DNA of 64,000 bases from Marivibrio halodurans (GCF_017963645.1 NZ_JAGMWN010000013.1:1-64000); one strand, 5' to 3'. Counted from the first letter of the stretch, positions 35,200-45,846 are shown. Made by a program: numbers and translations. The notes: generated from the sequence alone by a model not told the origin.

Positions 35200-36150
35200 C
35201 TACGCCCCGGCCGCGCGGGTGTCCAGAATGACGTGCGCGGCCCGGCAGTCCTCCGCGATCGCGGTCTTCAGGGCGTCGATGCCGTCGAATTTCTTCTCCG
35301 GCCGGATGAATTCGATCAGCGCGATGCGCAAGCTGGTGCCGTAGAGATCGCCGTCGAAATCGAACAGATAGACCTCGAACACCTCGCCGATGCCGTCGAC
35401 GGTGGGGCGGCGCCCCCAGTTCGCGACACCGTCCAGCCAGCGGGGCGCGCCACCCGCCGTCGCGCTTACCCCGCAGCGCACGGCATAGACGCCATGAGCC
35501 GGGCGGACATAGTCGCCGAGATCGATATTCGCGGTCGGGAAGCCGATGGTCCGGCCGAGTTGCCGGCCCTTCGCGACGATGCCCTCGACCTCGAACGGCC
35601 GGCCGAGCAGGGCCGCGGCCTGTCCCGGCTCTCCGGCCTTCAGATGCTCCCGGATGCGGGTGGAGGAATAGACCTCGCCCGCGGCGCTGGCGCTGGGATC
35701 GACGACCGTGACCCGGAAGCGTCCATCGGCCTTCAACGTCTCCACCGTGCCGGCGCGCCCCTTGCCGAAGCGGAAATCGTAGCCGACGACGAGATGGGAA
35801 AGCCCGAGACCGCGGACCAGCACCTCCCCGATGAAGGCGTCCGCCGTAAGCTCCGCCAGCGCGCGCTCGAACGGGAGGCAGATCATCAGATCGAGGCCGA
35901 GGGCCTGGAGATGATGCGCCTTGCTGCGCAGCGGGGTCAGACGGAAGGGCGCCACGTCCGGCTTGAAATAGCACACCGGATGGGGCTCGAAGGTCAGCAC
36001 GCCGAGCGGTGCGCCCTCCGCCTCCGCGATGCGCGCCGCCTGGCCGATCACGGCCTGATGGCCGCGATGGACGCCGTCGAAATTGCCGATGGCGAGCACG
36101 GCGCCCCGCCGGTCCGCCGGATAGTCGGAAAGCTGTTGGATGATCTGCAT
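35200..36150 (-). CDS. ribF: bifunctional riboflavin kinase / FAD synthetase
   Basis: RibF phosphorylates riboflavin to FMN and adenylates FMN to FAD. The N-terminal nucleotidyltransferase half shows GNFDGVHRGHQAV (about residues 22-34), then FRFGKGRAGT and SSTRIREHL. The C-terminal kinase half shows GRTIGFPTANIDL and the closing LRIALIEFIRPEKKFDGIDAL. The 316-residue form beginning MQIIQQL is used; a GTG 12 bases upstream is an alternative. It is transcribed away from groEL and precedes the PLP enzyme on the same strand. Confidence 0.95.
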   Translation of the reverse strand: MQIIQQLSDYPADRRGAVLAIGNFDGVHRGHQAVIGQAARIAEAEGAPLGVLTFEPHPVCYFKPDVAPFRLTPLRSKAHHLQALGLDLMICLPFERALAELTADAFIGEVLVRGLGLSHLVVGYDFRFGKGRAGTVETLKADGRFRVTVVDPSASAAGEVYSSTRIREHLKAGEPGQAAALLGRPFEVEGIVAKGRQLGRTIGFPTANIDLGDYVRPAHGVYAVRCGVSATAGGAPRWLDGVANWGRRPTVDGIGEVFEVYLFDFDGDLYGTSLRIALIEFIRPEKKFDGIDALKTAIAEDCRAAHVILDTRAAGA

Positions 36151-36216
36151 GGCGGGCCGCACTCTAACGAAGCGGGCGGGCTCGTCCCAGCCCGAAAAAG
36201 GTGCCCCGAAGAAGGT

Positions 36217-36246
36217 GAAGGGCGGCGCCTTTCGACGCCGCCCTTC
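36217..36246 (-). terminator. groESL operon terminator
   Basis: GAAGGGCGGCG (36217-36227) pairs with CGCCGCCCTTC (36236-36246) around an 8-base loop, a perfect 11-bp stem 31 bases after the groEL stop. The downstream tract is only moderately T-rich (ACCTTCTTC on the minus strand). Confidence 0.7.
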
Positions 36247-36276
36247 CCGTAACGGTCTTCAGAACTGGAGCCGGAC

Positions 36277-37944
<1,668 letters not shown>

Positions 37945-37962
37945 TTATTGATCGAGCGCGCG

Positions 37963-38277
37963 TCAGGCGGCCTTCTTGGCCGACTTCTTCGCCTCGACGA
38001 TGCCGAGGATGTCCGACTCCTTCATGATGAGCAGCTCCTCGCCGTCCATCTTGACCTCGGTGCCGGACCACTTGCCGAAAAGCACCGTGTCGCCGGGCTG
38101 AACGTCCAGCGCGCGGACGGTGCCGTCCTCGAGCGTCACGCCCTTGCCCACGGCGATCACCTCGCCCTGCATCGGCTTTTCCTTGGCGGTGTCGGGGATG
38201 ATGATCCCTCCGGCCGTCTTCTGGTCCTCCTCAATGCGACGAACCAGAACCCGGTCGTGCAGCGGCCGAAACGTCAT
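37963..38277 (-). CDS. groES: 10 kDa co-chaperonin
   Basis: GroES caps the GroEL chamber. The 104 residues begin [20 protein letters not shown] and include the mobile loop [19 protein letters not shown] (residues about 16-34) and the roof-forming GKGVTLEDG. The tail ends in a Lys/Ala stretch, KKSAKKAA. The start at 38277 has a perfect GGAGGT; the frame extends upstream but without homology. It is the first gene of the groESL operon, with about 100 bases of leader between CIRCE and the start codon. Confidence 0.97.
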   Translation of the reverse strand: MTFRPLHDRVLVRRIEEDQKTAGGIIIPDTAKEKPMQGEVIAVGKGVTLEDGTVRALDVQPGDTVLFGKWSGTEVKMDGEELLIMKESDILGIVEAKKSAKKAA

Positions 38278-38377
38278 CTTCTGGGTACCTCCTCTTACGA
38301 AGACAAAGGTTGTCCAGGGACGCCCCGCGCGGGATGCGCGGCGCGACATGCGCGTCCGACAGGCTGTCGCGACGGTC

Positions 38378-38404
38378 TTGGCACTCCCCCTGATCGAGTG
38401 CTAA
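38378..38404 (-). promoter_or_regulatory. CIRCE operator (HrcA binding site)
   Basis: TTGGCACTC, nine bases, GAGTGCTAA matches the CIRCE consensus TTAGCACTC-N9-GAGTGCTAA at 17 of 18 positions. CIRCE is the operator for the HrcA repressor, which represses groESL until heat stress. It lies immediately downstream of the -10 element, covering the expected start site. Confidence 0.93.
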
Positions 38405-38412
38405 GCGATGGT

Positions 38413-38441
38413 TAGATAGGCCAGCTTTGTTCGGCTTTCAA
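38413..38441 (-). promoter_or_regulatory. groESL promoter, RpoH/RpoD-like
   Basis: On the minus strand CTTGAAA (TTGAAA at 38436-38441), 17 bases, then TATCTA (38413-38418) within CCTATCT. This fits both a sigma-70 promoter and the alphaproteobacterial heat-shock sigma-32 pattern (CTTG, then CYTAT-T). With CIRCE it gives dual heat-shock control. Confidence 0.75.
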
Positions 38442-38459
38442 GCGCTTTCGCGTGCTTTG

Positions 38460-38486
38460 TTAGCAGCCGGAAAGGGTGGCTGCTAA
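38460..38486. promoter_or_regulatory. CIRCE-like inverted repeat
   Basis: TTAGCAGCC (38460-38468), nine bases, GGCTGCTAA (38478-38486) is a perfect 9-N9-9 palindrome. Its outer six bases on each side equal the CIRCE arms (TTAGCA / TGCTAA); only the inner three differ. It lies upstream of the groESL promoter and about 127 bases upstream of usg, and is followed by an A/T-rich tract with TTGATTTT repeats. It may be an operator, a diverged CIRCE, or a hairpin. Confidence 0.6.
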
Positions 38487-38612
38487 TATATTGATTTTAT
38501 TGATTTTTTGTTGCGGGATTTTTTGCTGCGGCGCACAGTTTTCAGGTCGCCTCGGGGTCGCCTCCGGATCGGCCGGGTGGCGGCATGGAGTCAACGACGA
38601 AGGGACTGGCCC

Positions 38613-38891
38613 ATGAACACCACAACCGATCGCCGTTTCCAGCAGCAGGTGCGGGGCTATCGCCTCGCCACCGCCGAGATCATCTATCACCTGCCCGACT
38701 ATCCCGACCTGTTGCAGAAGTTTGTCTGGCAACATTACGACATCGCGCCGGACTTCCCGAGATTGCGGAAATTCCTCGATTACTGGGAACGCAATATCGA
38801 AGGGCGGCTGCATTCCGTCCATCTGGCCCGCTCGGAGATCGTCAGCCCGGCGGAGCATCGCGCGGTGGGCGGTCTTTTCAGCCTGCACTGA
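38613..38891 (+). CDS. usg: Usg family protein
   Basis: The 92-residue protein matches Usg, a small alphaproteobacterial protein named for its position near tryptophan genes in some species. Hallmarks are RLATAEIIYHLPDYPDLLQKFVWQ (about residues 17-40, key residues T, E, Y, P, W), DIAPDFPRLRKFLDYWERNIEGRLHSV and a final helix. Its function is unknown. AAGGGA lies 7 bases before the ATG. It is divergent from groESL, so it may share heat-related control, and its 3' end lies 21 bp from the convergent mtaB. Confidence 0.9.
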   Translation: MNTTTDRRFQQQVRGYRLATAEIIYHLPDYPDLLQKFVWQHYDIAPDFPRLRKFLDYWERNIEGRLHSVHLARSEIVSPAEHRAVGGLFSLH

Positions 38892-38912
38892 GGGGAAGCC
38901 CGGCGGGGTCGG

Positions 38913-40220
38913 TCAGACCGGGCGGCCGAGAAGGCGCGCTCCGGTCTCGTCGAGGCCGGAGATCGCGACCTTGAGCAGGGAGCCGTCGGCGATCGTGGGG
39001 TCGAGCCGGACTGGGGCGAAGCCCTCCGTCCGGCCGATGCCGTCGCCTTCCACCAGCACCTCGGCCTCGCTTCCGACGAGGCTTTCCAGATAGGCGCGTT
39101 CCCGCGCGGCGCCCAGGGCGCGCAGATGCGCCGCGCGCTCCTTCCGCAGCGCCTTCGGCACCTTGTTCGGAATGCGCGCGGCGGGTGTGCCCGGCCGCTC
39201 CGAATAGGGGAAGACATGCAGCCAGGTAAGGCCCGCTTCCTCGACGATGCGGGCGGTGTTGGCGAACATCGCCTCCGTCTCGGTCGGGAAGCCGGCGATC
39301 AGGTCGGCGCCGAAGACGGCTTCGGGACGCAGGTCCCGGATACGGCGGATCAGCGCCAGCGCGTCGTCGCGGCCGTGACGGCGCTTCATGCGTTTCAGGA
39401 TCATGTCGTCCCCGGCCTGGAGCGACAGGTGGAAATGCGGCATCAGGCGCGGCTCGTCCGCGATGGCGCGGAACAGCGGCTCGTCCATCTCGATACAGTC
39501 GATGGAGGAGATGCGCAGCCGCGGCAGATCGGGCACCAGCTTCAGGATGCGCCGCACCAGATCGCCCAGCGGCGGATGCCCCGGCAGGTCGCCGCCCCAA
39601 CTGGTGATGTCGACGCCGGTCAGCACCACTTCCTTATAGCCGTTGGCGACGAGCTGGCGGATCTGCTCCACCACCGCGCCGGCGGGCACGGAACGGCTGT
39701 TCCCCCGGCCATAGGGGATGATGCAGAAGGTGCAGCGATGGTCGCAGCCGTTCTGCACCTGGACGAAGGCGCGGGCACGTCCCTCGAACCCGCCGATCAG
39801 GTGTCCGGCCGTCTCCTCCGCCGTCATGATGTCGGCGACGCGCACCGGCTCCGTGTCGGCGGTGGGGTCGGCGGCGGGGTCGGCGAAGGTCGCGCGCTCC
39901 AGCTTCTCGCGGTTGCCGACGACGCGGTCGACGGCCTCCATCCCGGCGAAGCGCGCGGGATCGATCTGCGCGGCGCAGCCTGTGACGACGATCTCCGCTT
40001 CCGGATGGTCGCGGCGCAGGCGCCGGATCGCCTGGCGCGCCTGCCGCTCGGCCTCCGCCGTCACGGCGCAGGTATTGACGACGATCACGTTGTCCCGGCC
40101 CGCCGAGGTCAGGTTCTCGCGGATCACCTCCGACTCATAGGCGTTGAGGCGGCAGCCGAAGGTGACGACCTCGGCGCGGGTCCTGGTGTCCTCGCGGCTC
40201 TCGGTGTCGGGGGCGGTCAT
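38913..40220 (-). CDS. mtaB: tRNA N6-threonylcarbamoyladenosine(37) methylthiotransferase
   Basis: MtaB converts t6A37 to ms2t6A37 in tRNAs reading ANN codons. The 435-residue protein has the N-terminal UPF0004 domain with cluster cysteines in TFGCRLN, VNTCAVT and VTGCAAQ. A radical-SAM domain follows with CDHRCTFC (about residue 145-152), and a C-terminal TRAM domain. Start 40220 overlaps the dapF stop as ATGA, so the pair is translationally coupled (dapF then mtaB), a common alphaproteobacterial arrangement. In some relatives ftsY follows; here it is elsewhere (48205). Confidence 0.95.
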   Translation of the reverse strand: MTAPDTESREDTRTRAEVVTFGCRLNAYESEVIRENLTSAGRDNVIVVNTCAVTAEAERQARQAIRRLRRDHPEAEIVVTGCAAQIDPARFAGMEAVDRVVGNREKLERATFADPAADPTADTEPVRVADIMTAEETAGHLIGGFEGRARAFVQVQNGCDHRCTFCIIPYGRGNSRSVPAGAVVEQIRQLVANGYKEVVLTGVDITSWGGDLPGHPPLGDLVRRILKLVPDLPRLRISSIDCIEMDEPLFRAIADEPRLMPHFHLSLQAGDDMILKRMKRRHGRDDALALIRRIRDLRPEAVFGADLIAGFPTETEAMFANTARIVEEAGLTWLHVFPYSERPGTPAARIPNKVPKALRKERAAHLRALGAARERAYLESLVGSEAEVLVEGDGIGRTEGFAPVRLDPTIADGSLLKVAISGLDETGARLLGRPV

Positions 40221-41038
40221 AGATCTATCTCGCCGGTGAAGCTGGTCGCGACCGGGCCGGTCATGAGGACGTGGCCGTCCGTCTCCCGCCATTCGATGTC
40301 GAGCCGCCCGCCGTCCAGGTCGAGCGCGACCCGCCGTCCCGTCAATCCGCGCCGGATCGCCGCCACCGCCGTCGCGCAGGCGCCGGACCCGCAGGCGAAG
40401 GTGATCCCCGCCCCGCGCTCCCAGACCCTGAGCCGCAGGCGGTCCGGGCCGATAAGGCTCGCCACCTCGACATTGGTGCGCTCGGGGAAGAGGGGGTGGT
40501 GCTCTATCTCCGACCCGTGGGTCGTCAGGTCGACCGCTTCCGCATCCGCCACGAAGAAGACGCAATGCGGATTGCCCATGCCGACCGCGACCGGGTCCGC
40601 GAGCGGCCCGGACGCGACCCCGTTCAGGGACAGGGTATCCCGTTCCTCGGCCAGGGGGACCGCCGCCCAGTCGGTCAGGGCCTCGCCCATGTCGACGGCG
40701 ACCCGCCCATCGTCGAGCCGCCGCGCGGCGAGCAGCCCGCGCCGGGTTTCGATGGTGATCCTTTCCGCGTCATTCTCCACCATGCAAAGCGCGGCGACGC
40801 AGCGCGTGCCGTTGCCGCAGGCGCCGGATTCGCTGCCGTCGGGGTTGTAGATGCGCATGAAGAGGTCGGCACCGTCATTCCCGGCGGGCTCCATCACCAG
40901 AAGCTGGTCGAAGCCGACGCCACGCCGCCGGTCACCGATATGGCGCACCGCCTCCGCCGTCAACGCGAGCGGCAGCGCGCGCGCGTCCAGCACGACGAAG
41001 TCGTTGCCCAGCCCATGCATCTTGGTGAAGGCGACCAT
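40217..41038 (-). CDS. dapF: diaminopimelate epimerase
   Basis: DapF interconverts LL- and meso-diaminopimelate for lysine and peptidoglycan synthesis. The 273 residues carry both active-site cysteines, in [14 protein letters not shown]-type context (GACGNGTRC, about residues 71-79) and [12 protein letters not shown] (about residues 216-227). The N-terminal [15 protein letters not shown] is typical. It overlaps mtaB by 4 bp. An XRE regulator gene lies 115 bp upstream on the same strand, but a functional link is not evident. Confidence 0.97.
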   Translation of the reverse strand: MVAFTKMHGLGNDFVVLDARALPLALTAEAVRHIGDRRRGVGFDQLLVMEPAGNDGADLFMRIYNPDGSESGACGNGTRCVAALCMVENDAERITIETRRGLLAARRLDDGRVAVDMGEALTDWAAVPLAEERDTLSLNGVASGPLADPVAVGMGNPHCVFFVADAEAVDLTTHGSEIEHHPLFPERTNVEVASLIGPDRLRLRVWERGAGITFACGSGACATAVAAIRRGLTGRRVALDLDGGRLDIEWRETDGHVLMTGPVATSFTGEIDL

Positions 41039-41153
41039 GGCCGCGCGGTTCCCGTTCCGGATCGAGGATGCCCAATGCGCGCGCTTTATATGGGAAAAGC
41101 CCCCCGGAACGCAAAGCCGTTCGGTGGAAGAAGGGTTGGGCCGCCGGGTGGGT

Positions 41154-41588
41154 TCAGCCCGCGTCCCGCCACCGTGCCTGCAGGGCGGGGCTGTCGGCGA
41201 TCGCCTTGACCAGCCGTAGGAAGGCCCGGCGACGGCGCGGTGTGGCGATGGCCTGGAAATGCCGGGCGAGTTCGCGCCCCTCGCGATGCGGCAAGTCGGT
41301 CATCCCCCGGGGATCGTCCAATCCGTCGAAGAAATACTCCACGCCGACCTCCAACGCGCGCGCCAACCGGAAAAGCGTCGCGGCGCCGATGCGGTTTCGT
41401 CCTTGTTCATATTTACGAATTTGCTTGAAGCTCAGCCCGATCGCCGCGCCCAGATCGACCTGCGTCATCCGTAATTGGCGGCGGCGTTCGCGCAGCCGCC
41501 CGCCGACATGGGTGTCGACCCAGGTCGGTTTCCGGTCGGCCTTGTCGATGGGCGCGGTATCGCGCCTTCCGATGGGCGGGTTCTGCAA
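41154..41588 (-). CDS. XRE-family DNA-binding regulator
   Basis: The 144-residue protein holds one Cro/CI-type helix-turn-helix (about residues 28-85: [20 protein letters not shown], then [26 protein letters not shown]). A short C-terminal helical part (about 95-144) resembles small alphaproteobacterial regulators of cell-surface or stress genes. A TTG start is used because GGAGGT lies about 6 bases upstream. A promoter and a palindrome between it and ffh suggest autoregulation. Its targets are unknown, and dapF-mtaB immediately downstream could be co-transcribed. Confidence 0.88.
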   Translation of the reverse strand: MQNPPIGRRDTAPIDKADRKPTWVDTHVGGRLRERRRQLRMTQVDLGAAIGLSFKQIRKYEQGRNRIGAATLFRLARALEVGVEYFFDGLDDPRGMTDLPHREGRELARHFQAIATPRRRRAFLRLVKAIADSPALQARWRDAG

Positions 41589-41641
41589 GGGGCACCTCCG
41601 GTCGTGACCGGGCGCACTCTGCCACCCGGATGCCGGAGCTG

Positions 41642-41654
41642 CAATTGATAATTG
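41642..41654. promoter_or_regulatory. palindrome near the XRE promoter, possible autoregulatory operator
   Basis: CAATT, three bases, AATTG forms a perfect inverted repeat at 41642-41654, a few bases downstream of the predicted XRE start site. Position and symmetry are what a Cro/CI-type repressor would use, but no binding is shown. Confidence 0.35.
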
Positions 41655-41667
41655 ATGCTATTGCTTA

Positions 41668-41696
41668 TTATTACTTTTGGTAGATGAAACGATCAA
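41668..41696 (-). promoter_or_regulatory. promoter of the XRE regulator
   Basis: On the minus strand TTGATC (41691-41696), 17 bases, TAATAA (41668-41673). It lies about 80 bases before the TTG start of the regulator gene. Confidence 0.5.
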
Positions 41697-41790
41697 CATC
41701 ATGGGGCGGTGATCCCGCTCTCGCCGCTTGATCCCGCGCGAAACGGCTTGACGCCGGAGACGGGCGCGCCTAGAACCCGCGCGATAAATC

Positions 41791-41883
41791 AGGCATTTCC
41801 GAAGGCCTTGGCCCCAAGGGGCTCCGCCAGTCCGCGAGTTTCGCGCACTGGCGCGATACGCGTTTGCCCCCTTCGGAATGCCT
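41791..41883 (+). ncRNA. structured element upstream of ffh, candidate RNA
   Basis: A 93-base multi-stem fold. The closing stem AGGCATT(T)CCGAAGG (41791-41805) pairs with CCTTCGGAATGCCT (41870-41883), 14 bp with one bulged T. Inside are GCCAGT-C-CGCGA / TCGCG-C-ACTGGC (41826-41852, 11 bp with one mismatch and a GTT loop), a CCTT/AAGG hairpin (41806-41819) and a short GCG/CGC hairpin (853-861 of the 41 kb block). It does not contain the 4.5S domain IV motif. It could be a leader structure of ffh, an independent small RNA or a palindromic repeat element. Strand is chosen by ffh orientation. Confidence 0.45.
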
Positions 41884-41967
41884 TTCGATTGGGTTTGGCC
41901 CACGGTGTTCGCCCCACGAAGTATGGGCGAGAAACCGGGGCGAGAAACAAGGGAACGACGGACGGAC

Positions 41968-43362
41968 ATGTTCGAGACGCTGTCGGATAGGCTCGGCAAG
42001 GCCCTGGAAGGGCTGACGTCGCGCGGCGCGCTGAAGGAAAGCGACGTCGAGGCGGCGATGCGCGACGTGCGCGTGGCCTTGCTGGAGGCCGACGTCGCGC
42101 TGCCTGTCGTCAAGGACTTCATCGGCCGCGTGAAGAAGGAAGCGGTCGGCGAGAAGGTCCTGAAATCCGTCACGCCCGGCCAGCAGGTGGTCAAGATCGT
42201 CCATGACGAACTGGTCGCGATGCTGGGCGCGGAGGAGGAGGAGCAGAAACTCCGCCTCCTCGGCGAGCCGCCGCAGGCGCTGATGATGGTCGGGCTCCAG
42301 GGCTCCGGCAAGACGACCTCCACCGCCAAGCTGGCCCGCCGCCTGAAGGAGAAGGACCGCAAGAAGGTCCTGATGGCGTCCCTCGATGTCAACCGCCCGG
42401 CCGCGCAGGAGCAGCTCAAGGTCCTGGGCGAGCAGATCGACGTCGCTACCCTGCCGATCGTGAAGGGCCAGGGCCCGGTCGATATCGCCAAGCGCGCGAT
42501 GCAGGCGGGGCGCCTGTCCGGATATGACGTGGTTATCCTCGACACCGCCGGCCGGCTGCATGTGGACGAGGCGCTGATGGACGAGGTGGCCGCGGTCAAG
42601 GCCGCCGCCAACCCGTCGGAGATCATGCTGGTCGTGGACGCCATGACCGGCCAGGACGCCGTCAACGTGGCGGAGAGCTTCACCAAGCGCATCGGTCTGA
42701 CCGGCGTGCTGCTGACCCGCGTCGACGGTGATGCGCGCGGGGGCGCGGCGCTCAGCATGCGCCAAGTGACCGGCTGCCCGATCAAATTCCTCGGCACCGG
42801 CGAGAAGTCGGAGGCGCTTGAGGTCTTCCGCGCCGACAGCATCGCCAGCCGCATCCTCGGCATGGGCGACATCGTCTCGCTGGTCGAGAAGGCCTCCGAG
42901 ACGATCGAGCAGGAAGAGGCCGAGCGCATCGCCAAGCGCATGCAGAAGGGTCAGTTCGACCTGGACGATATGCGCAAGCAGCTCGAACAGATGCGCAAGA
43001 TGGGCGGCATGGAAGGGCTGATGGGCATGTTGCCCGGCATCGGCAAGATGAAGAAGCAACTCGCCGCCGCCAATATCGACGAGAAGATGCTGAAGCGTCA
43101 GGAGGCGATCATCCAGTCGATGACGCCGAAGGAGCGCGGCAATCCCAAGATGCTGCACGCGTCGCGCAAGTTACGCATCGCGGCAGGGTCCGGCACCTCG
43201 GTGCAGGAGGTCAACAAGGTGCTCAAGCAGCACCAGCAGATGGCCAAGATGATGAAGCAGTTCACCAAGATGGGGAAGAAGGGCGGCATGCCGACCCTTC
43301 CCGGTATGGGCGGCGGCATGCCGCCCGGCGGGCTTCCCCCCGGTTTCGGCGGCCCGCGCTAG
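41968..43362 (+). CDS. ffh: signal recognition particle protein
   Basis: Ffh binds signal sequences and 4.5S RNA and docks with FtsY. The 464-residue protein has the N and GTPase domains (GLQGSGKTTSTAKLA at about residues 107-121, LDVNRPAA, LDTAGRLH, TRVDGDARGG). A Met-rich M domain follows (from about 310), with the RNA-binding SMTPKERGNP and a Gly/Pro/Met tail. I place the start at 41968 (MFETLSDRLGKAL), the usual family start, although the frame is open further 5'. It heads the ffh-rpsP-rimM-trmD-rplS cluster. Confidence 0.96.
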   Translation: MFETLSDRLGKALEGLTSRGALKESDVEAAMRDVRVALLEADVALPVVKDFIGRVKKEAVGEKVLKSVTPGQQVVKIVHDELVAMLGAEEEEQKLRLLGEPPQALMMVGLQGSGKTTSTAKLARRLKEKDRKKVLMASLDVNRPAAQEQLKVLGEQIDVATLPIVKGQGPVDIAKRAMQAGRLSGYDVVILDTAGRLHVDEALMDEVAAVKAAANPSEIMLVVDAMTGQDAVNVAESFTKRIGLTGVLLTRVDGDARGGAALSMRQVTGCPIKFLGTGEKSEALEVFRADSIASRILGMGDIVSLVEKASETIEQEEAERIAKRMQKGQFDLDDMRKQLEQMRKMGGMEGLMGMLPGIGKMKKQLAAANIDEKMLKRQEAIIQSMTPKERGNPKMLHASRKLRIAAGSGTSVQEVNKVLKQHQQMAKMMKQFTKMGKKGGMPTLPGMGGGMPPGGLPPGFGGPR

Positions 43363-43430
43363 GGATAGTCAAGGGTCCGCCCTGCCACCCGTTTCGAACC
43401 GATCAACGATCACAGCGTTGGAGTTAGACG

Positions 43431-43835
43431 ATGAGCTTGAAGATCCGTATGGCCCGCGGCGGCGCGAAGAAGCGCCCTTTCTACCGTATCGTGGTGGCGG
43501 ACAGCCGCATGCCGCGCGATGGCCGCTATATCGAGAAGATCGGCTTCCACAATCCGATGGTTGACGCCGACAATGACGAGCGGGTGAAGATCGACCTGGA
43601 TCGCGCGAAGCATTGGCTGTCCGTCGGCGCGCAGCCGAGCCCGCGGGTACACCGCTTCCTGGCCGAGGCCGGCGTGCTGGATAAGCCCGTCATCACGGCT
43701 CAGACCAAGAAGAACCAGCCCAAGGCGAAGGCCCAGGAGCGCATGCGCGAGGCCGAGGAGGCCCGCAAGGCCGCCGAGGAAGCCGCCGCCGCCCCGGCCG
43801 AGGAGGCTTCCGCCGAGGAAGCGGCCGAGAGCTGA
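43431..43835 (+). CDS. rpsP: 30S ribosomal protein S16
   Basis: The first 80 residues are canonical S16: [40 protein letters not shown] (residues about 2-45). An Ala/Glu/Lys-rich tail (about 85-134) follows, common in alphaproteobacterial S16. GGAG lies 8 bases before the ATG. It is 68 bp downstream of ffh and the first ribosomal gene of the cluster. Confidence 0.98.
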   Translation: MSLKIRMARGGAKKRPFYRIVVADSRMPRDGRYIEKIGFHNPMVDADNDERVKIDLDRAKHWLSVGAQPSPRVHRFLAEAGVLDKPVITAQTKKNQPKAKAQERMREAEEARKAAEEAAAAPAEEASAEEAAES

Positions 43836-43867
43836 GCCGCGCCTTCGCGCGTGTCTCGGACTTCCGG

Positions 43868-43898
43868 CCCTAACCCCGGTACCCCTAACTCCGGTTAC
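43868..43898. repeat. imperfect tandem duplication before rimM
   Basis: CCCTAACCCCGGTAC (43868-43882) is followed by CCCTAACTCCGGTTAC (43883-43898) in the short rpsP-rimM spacer, ending just before the rimM start codon. Confidence 0.75.
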
Positions 43899-43903
43899 GG
43901 ACC

Positions 43904-44509
43904 ATGCCCGACGGATTGACGATCGTGACGGACGGCGAGATAGCGGATACGTCGACGCGGCTGCTGATCGGACAGATCGGCGCCGCGCACGGCGTGCGCG
44001 GGCTCGTGCGCGTGAAGAGCTTCACCGCCGATCCGGCCGACCTGACCGCCTATGGCGCGCCGCGCGACGCGGCCGGCCGGGCCGTCGCGCTGGAAATCGT
44101 CGGGCAGTCGAAGGGCCAGTTGCTGGCCCGTATCGACGGGGTCGCCGACCGGAACGCGGCCGATGCGTGGCGCGGAACCGATCTCTATATCGACCGTGCC
44201 GATCTGCCGAAACCGGAAGATGCCGACGACTTCTATCATGCCGACCTGCTGGGTTTGCGGGTGGAGGACAAGGCGGGCCGGACGATCGGCCATGTGCGGG
44301 CGATCCATGATTTCGGCGCGGGCGACGTGTTGGAAATCGTGGAGGAGGGCGGGGAAAGCCGCTATCTGCCCTTCACGCGCGAGGCGGTCCCGAGCGTCGA
44401 TTTGATGGCCGGGCGCCTCGTCGCCGATCCGCCGGCCGAGGTCGGCGATCCGGAACCGCAGGGGGCCGGTCCGCTGGACGGGGACAGAGACGGGGAGGGA
44501 GGACGATGA
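43904..44509 (+). CDS. rimM: ribosome maturation factor RimM
   Basis: RimM helps assemble the 30S head around S19. The 201-residue protein has the N-terminal RimM barrel ([21 protein letters not shown], key residues G, AHG, RG, V at about 20-40). A C-terminal PRC-barrel follows, with [11 protein letters not shown] and [10 protein letters not shown]. An acidic/Gly extension of about 30 residues ends the chain. It overlaps trmD by 4 bases (ATGA), so the two are translationally coupled. Confidence 0.95.
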   Translation: MPDGLTIVTDGEIADTSTRLLIGQIGAAHGVRGLVRVKSFTADPADLTAYGAPRDAAGRAVALEIVGQSKGQLLARIDGVADRNAADAWRGTDLYIDRADLPKPEDADDFYHADLLGLRVEDKAGRTIGHVRAIHDFGAGDVLEIVEEGGESRYLPFTREAVPSVDLMAGRLVADPPAEVGDPEPQGAGPLDGDRDGEGGR

Positions 44510-45246
44510 CCATCGCGTCCGCTTCCTGGACGGCCACCGTGCTGACGCTGTTCCCGGAGATGTTTCCGGGGCCGCTCGCCCATTCGATCGCCGGCAAGGC
44601 GCTGGAACGGGGCGATTGGGCGGTCGATACGGTCGATATCCGCGACTTCGCCACCGACCGGCACAATACCGTGGACGACACGCCCTTCGGCGGCGGGGCC
44701 GGCATGGTGATGCGCGCGGATGTGGTGGATGCGGCGATCGCCTCGGTCGCGGATCGTCCGGGACCGCTGGTCTATCTGACGCCGCGCGGCCGGCCGTTCG
44801 ATCAGGCGATGGCGGCGGACTGGGCGGCGGGGTCCGGGGTGACACTGCTGTGCGGGCGGTACGAGGGGGTCGATCAGCGGGTCCTCGACAAGCGCGCGCC
44901 GCTGGAGGTCAGCCTCGGCGATTTCGTCCTGTCCGGCGGTGAGCCGGCGGCTCTGGTGATGCTGGATGCCTGCGTGCGGCTGTTGCCGGGCGTGATGGGC
45001 AGCCGGGACTCACTGGAGGAGGAAAGTTTCGAGCGCGGATTGCTTGAATATCCGCATTATACCCGGCCGGCGGATTGGGAAGGGCGCCCGGTGCCCGAGA
45101 CCCTGCTGTCCGGCCATCACGGGAAGATCGCCGCCTGGCGGCGCGAACAGGCCGAGCGGGCGACCGAGCGCCGGCGCCCGGACCTCTGGTCGCGCTATCG
45201 CGACGGCCGGGCGATGGAGACGACAAAACACGGGGCGGCCTGCTGA
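44506..45246 (+). CDS. trmD: tRNA (guanine37-N1)-methyltransferase
   Basis: TrmD methylates G37 of tRNAs, preventing frameshifts. Its 246 residues form the SPOUT fold with the knot segments [11 protein letters not shown] (about 86-96), [13 protein letters not shown] (about 111-123) and [16 protein letters not shown] (about 136-151). It is translationally coupled to rimM and followed by rplS 52 bp downstream. The length is normal and all active-site blocks are intact. Confidence 0.97.
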   Translation: MTIASASWTATVLTLFPEMFPGPLAHSIAGKALERGDWAVDTVDIRDFATDRHNTVDDTPFGGGAGMVMRADVVDAAIASVADRPGPLVYLTPRGRPFDQAMAADWAAGSGVTLLCGRYEGVDQRVLDKRAPLEVSLGDFVLSGGEPAALVMLDACVRLLPGVMGSRDSLEEESFERGLLEYPHYTRPADWEGRPVPETLLSGHHGKIAAWRREQAERATERRRPDLWSRYRDGRAMETTKHGAAC

Positions 45247-45298
45247 GGTCTTGCCTTCGACACGGAATAGCGCCTTTTTAGAGGAAAGGAAGAGTGCC

Positions 45299-45742
45299 AT
45301 GAACATCATCGAACAGCTCAATGCCGAGGAGGTCGCGAAGCAGACCGCCAAGGGCGTGCCCGATTTCCAGGCGGGCGACACGCTGCGCGTCAACGTCAAG
45401 GTCGTCGAAGGCGGCCGCGAGCGTATCCAGGCCTTCGAGGGCGTGTGCATCGGGCGCAAGAACGCGGGCGTGAACAGCTCCTTCCGCGTGCGCAAGATCA
45501 GCTATGGCGAGGGCGTGGAGCGCGTCTTCCCGCTGCACAGCCCGCGCATCGATTCGATCGAGGTCGTGCGGCGCGGCAAGGTTCGCCGCTCGAAGCTCTA
45601 TTTCCTGCGCGGCCGCACCGGCAAGTCCGCCCGCATCATCGAGCGCAAGACCGGCCACGGCTTCTCCTCCGCTTACGATATTCCGGCGAGCGATGTCGCC
45701 CCGGCGGAGCAGCCCGCGGCGGCCGAGGGCGATCAGGGCTGA
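45299..45742 (+). CDS. rplS: 50S ribosomal protein L19
   Basis: The 147-residue protein begins [11 protein letters not shown] and carries the L19 signature [21 protein letters not shown] (key residues R, K, G, G, E, P). An Ala/Glu/Pro-rich extension of about 30 residues follows the core, as is common in alphaproteobacteria. GAGGAAAGGAAGAG directly precedes the ATG at 45299; the same frame is open upstream but through trmD shadow. It ends the ribosomal/SRP part of the cluster; leuC begins 104 bp downstream. Confidence 0.97.
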   Translation: MNIIEQLNAEEVAKQTAKGVPDFQAGDTLRVNVKVVEGGRERIQAFEGVCIGRKNAGVNSSFRVRKISYGEGVERVFPLHSPRIDSIEVVRRGKVRRSKLYFLRGRTGKSARIIERKTGHGFSSAYDIPASDVAPAEQPAAAEGDQG

Positions 45743-45846
45743 TCGTCGGTCGTCCGGCGGGGCGGGGCGACCGCCCGCGCCGGGCATGTTGAGCGTCGGG
45801 TTGGCAACGGCCCCGCGCGTCCATTGGTGAGAGAGCGTGACGAAAG

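Larger units (their letters stand above)
41589..41967. other. 379 bp regulatory gap between the XRE gene and ffh
   Basis: From left to right it holds the XRE ribosome binding site, an A/T-rich operator/promoter block (41642-41696), GC-rich sequence, a 93-base structured element (41791-41883) and the ffh leader. I see no convincing protein gene. The ffh reading frame is open upstream to about 41878, but the family start is at 41968. Confidence 0.6.

Noticed and set aside
41791-41883. Reading the structured element upstream of ffh as 4.5S SRP RNA
   Set aside because: The conserved domain IV loop and asymmetric internal loop of SRP RNA are absent.
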